Position numbers and translations under genes: made by a program | NCBI GenBank assembly: GCA_944322855.1 | Contig: CALUQG010000014.1 | Location: forward strand, 1-48,934 | Length of the DNA: 48,934 nucleotides | Direction: 5' to 3' | From: Candidatus Gastranaerophilales bacterium | Lineage (GTDB): Bacteria; Cyanobacteriota; Vampirovibrionia; Gastranaerophilales; Gastranaerophilaceae | In this document: positions 43,605-48,934 of the stretch, one piece after another | Layout of the letters: each line of letters opens with the position of its first letter | Position numbering within the stretch: position 1 is the stretch's first letter | The notes under the pieces: model-generated | Seen by the model: the letters and a program-made list of their open reading frames with translations, nothing else | Databases searched by the model: none | What the model was told of the DNA's origin: nothing

Positions 43605-45416
43605 CTATTCTTCATTCAGGCTCAAAACAGCCATAAATGCTTCTTGCGGAACTTCTACTCTTCCGACTGCTTTCATTCGTTTTTTGCCTTTTTTCTGTTT
43701 TTCAAGCAATTTACGTTTTCTTGAAATATCACCGCCATAACATTTGTCCAGAACACTTTTTCTTAGTGCTTTGATATTTGTACGGGCAATAATTCGACCT
43801 CCGACAGCAGCTTGAATAGGAACTTCAAACATTTGTCTCGGGATTATGTCTTTTAGTTTTGCTGTGAGTTTTTGACCGACATAAAAAGCGTTGTCTTTGT
43901 GTACAATTGCACTCAGCGCATCAACAACTTCACCTGCAAGCATTACATCAAGTTTTACGAGCTCAGAGCGTTTGTATTCTTTAAACTCATAATCCATACT
44001 TGCATAGCCTTTTGTCCTTGATTTCAACTGATCGTAAAAATCAACAATAACTTCACTCAATGGCATTTCGTATTCTAAATCAACACGAACTTTGTCAATA
44101 TAGTGCATATTGATAAAGTTTCCTCTTTTGGACTGGCACAAATCCATTAATGTACCGACATAATCATTTGGTGCTATAATATTGACTTTTACATACGGCT
44201 CTTCGATATATTCCCTGTATTGAGGGTCAGGAAGGTTTGCCGGGTTGTCAATCTCAACAACTGTTCCGTCAGTTTTGTGAACACGATATACAACGGACGG
44301 CGCTGTTGTGACAAGAGACAGGTCATATTCTCTTTCAAGTCGTTCCTGTGCAATTTCCATATGGAGCATACCCAAAAAACCGCAGCGAAAACCAAAACCC
44401 AGAGCAGATGACGTCTCAGGTTCAAAGGTTATCGAAGAGTCATTGAGTTTTAGTTTTTCAAGAGATTCTTTCAAGTCCTGATAATCTTCATTGTCAACCG
44501 GATAAAGCCCTGAAAAAACAACAGGCAGAGCTTCTTTGTAACCTGGCAATGGCTCTTTCGCAGGCATTGCTGCATTTGTTACGGTATCACCAACAAATCT
44601 TGTCAATTCTTTTATTGAACAGGCCATATACCCTACATCACCGGTGCAAAGTTCTTTAACAGGTACTCTATTTGGATTAAGATATCCAAGTTCTATTACT
44701 TCATATTTATTTCCGGATGCCATAAATTTGATGTTGTCACCGACTTTTATGCTTCCGTCTACTATTTTAAAAAAGCATAAAGTACCCAGATACGGGTCAT
44801 AGGCACTGTCGAAAACGAGTGCTCTTAATGGTTTGTCAGATGTATCTTCAGGCGGCGGAACAAATTTTACTATGGCTTCCAAAATTTCTTCAATACCAAT
44901 TCCTGCTTTTGCACTTGCAGGTATTGCATGTTCCGAGTCTATACCGAGAACATCTTCGATTTCTTCTTTAACTCTTTCTACATCAGCGGACGGCAGATCA
45001 ATTTTGTTTATTACAGGAATAATTTCAAGGTCTTGTTCAATGGCGAGATAGGCATTCGCAAGTGTCTGTGCTTCAACCCCCTGAGTGGAATCAACAATCA
45101 AAAGTGCACCCTCACAGGCTGCAAGAGACCTTGAAACTTCGTAAGAAAAATCAACGTGTCCGGGTGTATCAATCAAATTCAGTTCATATTCCTGACCGTC
45201 TTTTGCTGTGTATTTCATTCTGGCGGCATTCAATTTGATTGTAATCCCTCTTTCTCTTTCTATATCCATAGAGTCAAGGAGCTGATTTTGCATATCTCTT
45301 TGCGCCACTGTTCCTGTATATTCCAGCAGTCTGTCGGCCAGAGTTGATTTACCGTGGTCGATATGTGCTATTATGCAAAAATTTCTTACGTTTTTAATGT
45401 CTCTGTTCTTTGTCAT
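43605..45416 (-). CDS. lepA: Elongation factor 4 (LepA)
   Basis: A 603-residue translational GTPase that promotes ribosome back-translocation and initiation-stage assembly. The G domain has [15 protein letters not shown] (G1), [10 protein letters not shown] (G2), DTPGHVDF (G3) and NKIDLP (G4). The EF-G-like domains II, III and V follow, then the LepA-specific C-terminal domain ([19 protein letters not shown]...). Length is normal for the family (about 600). It begins the lepA-rbgA-rnhB unit. Confidence 0.97.
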   Translation of the reverse strand: MTKNRDIKNVRNFCIIAHIDHGKSTLADRLLEYTGTVAQRDMQNQLLDSMDIERERGITIKLNAARMKYTAKDGQEYELNLIDTPGHVDFSYEVSRSLAACEGALLIVDSTQGVEAQTLANAYLAIEQDLEIIPVINKIDLPSADVERVKEEIEDVLGIDSEHAIPASAKAGIGIEEILEAIVKFVPPPEDTSDKPLRALVFDSAYDPYLGTLCFFKIVDGSIKVGDNIKFMASGNKYEVIELGYLNPNRVPVKELCTGDVGYMACSIKELTRFVGDTVTNAAMPAKEPLPGYKEALPVVFSGLYPVDNEDYQDLKESLEKLKLNDSSITFEPETSSALGFGFRCGFLGMLHMEIAQERLEREYDLSLVTTAPSVVYRVHKTDGTVVEIDNPANLPDPQYREYIEEPYVKVNIIAPNDYVGTLMDLCQSKRGNFINMHYIDKVRVDLEYEMPLSEVIVDFYDQLKSRTKGYASMDYEFKEYKRSELVKLDVMLAGEVVDALSAIVHKDNAFYVGQKLTAKLKDIIPRQMFEVPIQAAVGGRIIARTNIKALRKSVLDKCYGGDISRKRKLLEKQKKGKKRMKAVGRVEVPQEAFMAVLSLNEE

Positions 45417-45588
45417 AGTGTTAGTATAAGCAAAAAAACAGAATTTGTAAAAAATATCAATGAAAAATTTATGATAAAAAATAGAAATAGTATGAACTAA
45501 TTTTTTGATAAAACAAGCTGTGAATAGAAAGTTTAAACTATTACCGCAATACCATATTACTCGGCTATATCCCTCATATTAAGATTAC

Positions 45589-46602
45589 TTATTTTTTATA
45601 AGAAATTTTTAACCCGAGCACCCTCCAGACCTTTCTTGGTTTGCTGCCTGAATAATCGTTTTTTACAGAAAAGATTTTTTGCATAAACTCAGAAAAATCA
45701 AACCTGTATAAAGCAGTGAATGGAGAATAATAGTATGCATTTCTTGCTGTAGGATGCTGGCAGTAGCACACCGGAGAATAACAAGGTCTCGCACCTTTCA
45801 ACAATTTTATGCTTGAAGGTTCTGTTACATTTCCGAGATAACCAAACTCCTTTTTAGATTGCCAGCTCCAACATCGGCTAATATTACCTTGAGCATCTAC
45901 ATGGAGCAATTTTGAGCCTGCAAAACATAACACTTTTGATGTATTAATTTCACGTGCTTTTAGCATGTCTTTATTATATTTATGCTCCTTTATTTTCAGG
46001 TATTCTTCAATATGTGGAGAATATATTGTAATTTCTCTATTTTCCTGCTTAATTAACCTTATATAGATAAATTCTATGTTGTGCTTAGAAAGCTCTTTTT
46101 CAATATATCTTAGTGTTTCGAAATTTTCTTCTGTAACAACAGATACTATACGGATAGCGGTTTTATCTTTTATTATTTGTTTTATCTTAATAATATTCTG
46201 AATATTTTTATCCAAATCTTTGATTTCCGATACATGCAATGCACCATGTATTAGTTTCAAATTATCTCCTGCCGCATCAATGAATTTTTCAAATACAGAA
46301 ACGGGAAAAGACATATTCGAATACAAAATCATTTTATTCCCAAGTTGTGATATCCTTTCTGTAGTTTCTATAAATTTTGGATGACAAAAAGGTTCACCGC
46401 CAATGAGATTAACTTCGTATTCTGACCCCAATTTTTCAAGTAAGCTCAAAAAACCTTCAATTACTTCATCGCTTGCATTCTTTAGTTTTAGCGGTTCATG
46501 TTTATTTAAAAAGCCTTGAGAGCAATATTCACAGCAGTAATTACATTTTTCGGTTATATTGAATTCAATAAAAGGTTTTACTCTGTCAGCGGCTTTTGTC
46601 AT
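45589..46602 (-). CDS. Radical SAM protein of a surface-glycan unit
   Basis: A 337-residue radical SAM enzyme. CNYCCEYC at about 18-25 is the CX3CX2C cluster motif, and IGGEPFCHP is the SAM-binding GGEP-like segment. Later cysteines (VLCFAGS, ISRCWSW, PVCYCQH) could bind a second cluster as in SPASM-like enzymes. The end (IFSVKND...VWRVLGLKISYKK) matches in form the end of the upstream 533-residue protein, and a similar tail occurs in some surface-glycan glycosyltransferases. Its start overlaps that gene by 17 bp. Substrate unknown. Confidence 0.85.
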   Translation of the reverse strand: MTKAADRVKPFIEFNITEKCNYCCEYCSQGFLNKHEPLKLKNASDEVIEGFLSLLEKLGSEYEVNLIGGEPFCHPKFIETTERISQLGNKMILYSNMSFPVSVFEKFIDAAGDNLKLIHGALHVSEIKDLDKNIQNIIKIKQIIKDKTAIRIVSVVTEENFETLRYIEKELSKHNIEFIYIRLIKQENREITIYSPHIEEYLKIKEHKYNKDMLKAREINTSKVLCFAGSKLLHVDAQGNISRCWSWQSKKEFGYLGNVTEPSSIKLLKGARPCYSPVCYCQHPTARNAYYYSPFTALYRFDFSEFMQKIFSVKNDYSGSKPRKVWRVLGLKISYKK

Positions 46603-48187
46603 TATTTTTACCTCTTCTAATTTTAATTTTCAAACCTGCAATTGTTACGACTTTAAATTTTTTATTGTTTGCTATTTCATTTTTTATAGAAAAAATTCTC
46701 TCAAACGCATTTGAATATTGAACTTTTCTATTTATCGGAGCAGGATTTTCAAGAGCAAAACGTCTTTGTTTTTCGGCTTCAATTCTATCCATGAGCATTT
46801 TTTGCTGATTTCTGTGACCAATTAGTTTTTCATACAATTCAATCTGTCTCAGATGAATAATATCTTTGGGACGAGGATTGAAACTTTTTCGGTCTTTTAT
46901 CATATCCAGATTTGCAAATTTTATTCCTTTAAACAAAAAATGGTATTCACTGTTGTGTATCAATATATTGTCAGAAATATTCTTCGGTCTGTTGGCAACT
47001 TTGTCAGATGCCCCGATATCATAATCATCGTTTAGATAAACAGTATCCCAACCCAGTTTATCTCTATACTTATAGTCTGTTATAAAGTCCGAGTCCGAGT
47101 CCGAGTCCTTTTGGATACCAAGAGCCGTCATAACACCGCTTCCTATGACGCATATGTCATCAGGGGTCAAAATTTCCATCGTCTTTAAAAAAGACGGCAA
47201 ATTTCGAATTCTACGAACAAAATTATGCCCCGGAATATAGTCATACCTCATTTTTAAATATTTTATATTATTCGGTGAAAGCAAAACATCTGAAAGGTAT
47301 TTGCATTCATCTTTTCCGTCCGATGAATGAACTGTACAAAAGCACTCTTTGGGTAAAAGGTGGTCAAACATTTCTCGAATATCTTTTTTGCAATCTTGAG
47401 AAAGCTTTGATAAATCTTTTTCACAATTTTTGTGCTGATTTGTTGCGACAATAACTTTAAAACTCAAATGATTGGCTTGAAGCAGCTTTGATTTTTCAAG
47501 TATAGTTGTGTCATCACCGCATTTTGATATATTAGGTTCATATATATCAAGCAAAGCATTGGTAAAAGCAATGCAGTTATCTTCAAAATCAAGCTCAACA
47601 TCTCCGACAATATCAAAATATTCATTTATTATTGTTTTTACATTGTCGATATAACTAAACAGCGGATTCCACACAACAAATATTGCACAATTGTCATAAT
47701 TCAAATCCACAAATCCTTTTAGAATTCTTTGTTTGTCTTCTGTATTAAATCCGAAATCACAAAACCAGTTAAAATCCCAGCTATAGCCTATATCAACATG
47801 TTTGATATAAACATCTTTATCTAAAGCTGCAGCAGCAGCGATTCGATGAGCGCCATTAGCAATCAAACCATCACAAAAAGGTACAGAGCAATTTTCGTCA
47901 AAACCTTTATTTTTAATTGACTCAATTAAATTTTTAAAACTGTTGATATAATCGTCAATATTTACTTTTTCACAAGGGTTGCCGAAAGCATCGACTGGTT
48001 CAACTCCCATTGTGCGCATAAGGATATGTCTTATATACAAATCCTTATAACAATCAGTGCAGTAGTCGTTGTAAGGTTTTTCCAGAATTTCTTTTGCGTA
48101 CAAATATTTTACAACTAAATCAATTCTACGATAATCAAATAGATTCTTGGCTTTTACTTTTTCTAAAGGCACTTTTTCTTCTATCAT
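46586..48187 (-). CDS. Predicted nucleotidyltransferase-like glycan protein with HR segment
   Basis: A 533-residue protein of uncertain function. Residues 101-120 (VPFCDGLIANGAHRIAAAAA) resemble the GxHR segment of ParB/sulfiredoxin-like folds. Residues 165-290 look alpha/beta. At 345-370, GSG followed by a Ser-Asp run (DSDSDSD at 361-367) resembles the nucleotidyltransferase GS...DxD site. The C-terminal tail (ERIFSIKNE...VVTIAGLKIKI) is shared in form with the next protein. The Ser-Asp run is encoded by a six-base tandem repeat. It is the first gene of the pair and begins just downstream of a perfect hairpin. Confidence 0.75.
   Translation of the reverse strand: MIEEKVPLEKVKAKNLFDYRRIDLVVKYLYAKEILEKPYNDYCTDCYKDLYIRHILMRTMGVEPVDAFGNPCEKVNIDDYINSFKNLIESIKNKGFDENCSVPFCDGLIANGAHRIAAAAALDKDVYIKHVDIGYSWDFNWFCDFGFNTEDKQRILKGFVDLNYDNCAIFVVWNPLFSYIDNVKTIINEYFDIVGDVELDFEDNCIAFTNALLDIYEPNISKCGDDTTILEKSKLLQANHLSFKVIVATNQHKNCEKDLSKLSQDCKKDIREMFDHLLPKECFCTVHSSDGKDECKYLSDVLLSPNNIKYLKMRYDYIPGHNFVRRIRNLPSFLKTMEILTPDDICVIGSGVMTALGIQKDSDSDSDFITDYKYRDKLGWDTVYLNDDYDIGASDKVANRPKNISDNILIHNSEYHFLFKGIKFANLDMIKDRKSFNPRPKDIIHLRQIELYEKLIGHRNQQKMLMDRIEAEKQRRFALENPAPINRKVQYSNAFERIFSIKNEIANNKKFKVVTIAGLKIKIRRGKNNDKSR
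47086..47108. repeat. Hexanucleotide tandem repeat in the nucleotidyltransferase-like gene
   Basis: About 3.8 copies of agtccg on the plus strand, in frame as alternating Asp-Ser codons at residues 361-367. Changes of whole units would add or remove Ser-Asp pairs without a frameshift. Confidence 0.85.
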
Positions 48188-48205
48188 CTCTTCTTGCCAT
48201 CTTTT

Positions 48206-48241
48206 TCAAACATCACATTTTGTATAAAATGTGATGTTTGA
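48206..48241. repeat. 36-bp perfect hairpin in the leader of the 533-residue gene
   Basis: Arms of 16 bp (48206-48221 and 48226-48241) with a 4-base loop. It lies 19 bp upstream of the ATG at 48187. No T run follows on either strand, so it is not an ordinary terminator. It may be an operator or affect translation. Confidence 0.75.
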
Positions 48242-48276
48242 AGTCTTGAAGAAAATTATTCTTATAAATATCAATC

Positions 48277-48320
48277 AGTTCGTAGGGTGGGCACACTCCG
48301 TTTTGGCCCACCTACGAACT
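48277..48320. repeat. Palindromic repeat with GTAGGGTGGGC arms
   Basis: Arms 48277-48292 (agttcgtagggtgggc) and 48306-48320 (gcccacctacgaact) pair with one extra base. Repeats of the form GTAGGGTGGGC are frequent in cyanobacterial and proteobacterial intergenic DNA. Confidence 0.7.
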
Positions 48321-48330
48321 TGCATTTATC

Positions 48331-48836
48331 AATGCCGTTGGGCAAGTATGCCCAACCGACGTCAGCCTTCTTGCTGTCATCCTGAAGCGTGATTTTGGGA
48401 TTAATGCTTTGGTCCGGTGTGTTCAGGATCTTTGAATTTTTTGGGAACACAATTATTTTTTGTTTTTATTTTCCACCCATTCTTTATATAAAGAACGGGT
48501 GGAGCCCAAGAAACCCCGACCTGATGCTTCGTTCATACAGAAAGTAACACAAACCTATGCTCGGCAACTCGGCACGTAAAAATTGCTAAAGTATAAAAAT
48601 TAATTTGATACAAATAATTTCCCGTGCCTCAAACAAACCTCGCTTGTAGTTGTTTGTGAAACTTTCTGTAACTCACTACGCAAAGGTCGGATTATTAAAA
48701 AATATCAACAGTGTTTAACCAAAGTCACAACGGCAAAGCCGTATCACCTCTTCGAGGTTTAGTTATTCTTTTCTCTGTAAGTCGGGAACGAAATTACTAA
48801 CGTCGGTTAGGCATACCTTGCCCAACAGCATAGATA
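48331..48836. repeat. Inverted pair of ~38-bp palindromic repeats (possible MITE)
   Basis: 48331-48369 contains gttgggca-agta-tgcccaac (48337-48356). The segment at 48796-48836 on the opposite strand matches over about 30 bases with one insertion and few changes. The two copies face each other about 430 bp apart and may mark the ends of a non-autonomous element. Confidence 0.5.
48516..48690. repeat. Long imperfect inverted repeat
   Basis: 48537-48554 pairs with 48652-48669 at 16 of 18 positions, and the outer blocks ccgacct (48516-48522) and aggtcgg (48684-48690) also pair. A smaller hairpin (48630-48636 with 48650-48656) lies within it. Confidence 0.6.
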
Positions 48837-48934
48837 AATATGAGATTTATATCAAATGCAAGGGGTTCGGGGACGGCACGTCCCTGATGGCGTAGTCTAT
48901 GGGTTAGAGCTTTTTAGCATTTGAAGAAAATTTA

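Larger units (their letters stand above)
48188..48934. other. Non-coding palindrome-rich region
   Basis: I see no gene here. The region contains at least eight palindromic segments of different families: 48206-48241, 48277-48320, 48337-48356, 48379-48429, 48473-48502, 48516-48690, 48730-48758, 48799-48830 and 48870-48884. The copies at 48331-48369 and 48796-48836 form an inverted pair. Such mosaics of REP- or MITE-like repeats are usual between genes in mobile-rich genomes. Confidence 0.75.

Overview
The window is AT-rich, Gram-negative-type bacterial DNA with ordinary code-11 genes packed on both strands. Several things point to the non-photosynthetic sister group of cyanobacteria (Gastranaerophilales/'Melainabacteria'). 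These are a HydG for an [FeFe]-hydrogenase, flagellar motor and switch genes, an RND-TolC efflux system, MCE and OmpH outer-membrane proteins, a glgC for glycogen, and many small lineage-specific proteins whose N-termini carry short '[SN]F[KGQ]' motifs. This placement is an inference from gene content; no 16S or other phylogenetic marker was compared.

Layout. 1-342 is non-coding and carries four copies of a 25-bp repeat next to tRNA-Ser(CGA) (343-430, minus). 479-4764 holds small envelope or unknown proteins, an MCE protein, a membrane-anchored HELGH protein and a sugar-nucleotide epimerase. 4910-7653 holds hydG, a secreted unknown and an OmpH-like chaperone. 7842-11662 is the operon motA-motB-fliL-fliM-fliN. 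11669-16866 (minus) is a tight five-gene unit: 7TM-HD phosphodiesterase, ybeY, dgkA, anmK, murQ. 17765-22459 and on to 23080 holds gcvPB, an unknown, glgC, a thioredoxin-like lipoprotein and two pilin-like proteins. 23173-29438 is a tripartite efflux operon behind a promoter with a perfect 13-bp inverted repeat. 29441-38244 holds dprA, a GT2 glycosyltransferase, a GlmS-like SIS isomerase, a second HExxH protein, a large GH13 enzyme, a DUF374 acyltransferase and a 52-aa protein. 38523-40522 (minus) is an unusual pair: a regulator built of four tandem GntR-type winged helices, followed 5 bp later by an HEAGH metallopeptidase-like protein. 40645-45416 holds a nitroreductase, a secreted VWA protein and the unit lepA-rbgA-rnhB. 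45589-48187 (minus) is a two-gene surface-glycan unit: a nucleotidyltransferase-like protein and a radical SAM protein that share a C-terminal tail. 48188-48934 is a non-coding mosaic of palindromes.

How the genes fit together. Peptidoglycan recycling (AnmK then MurQ) is tied to undecaprenol/diacylglycerol phosphorylation, ribosome maturation and cyclic-dinucleotide turnover. GlgC and the GH13 enzyme suggest glycogen or alpha-glucan metabolism. HydG and GcvPB fit an anaerobic fermentative life. MotAB/FliLMN indicate swimming, and the pilin-like genes indicate a type IV pilus-like or secretion structure.

The best leads for something undescribed are: (a) the quadruple winged-helix regulator plus HEAGH protein with a palindrome over its own promoter; (b) the 25-bp repeat array beside tRNA-Ser, which resembles the end of a Tn7-like element whose body would lie outside the window; (c) the nucleotidyltransferase-like protein with a hexanucleotide tandem repeat in its DxD motif; (d) the family of HExxH proteins with a shared C-terminal module.
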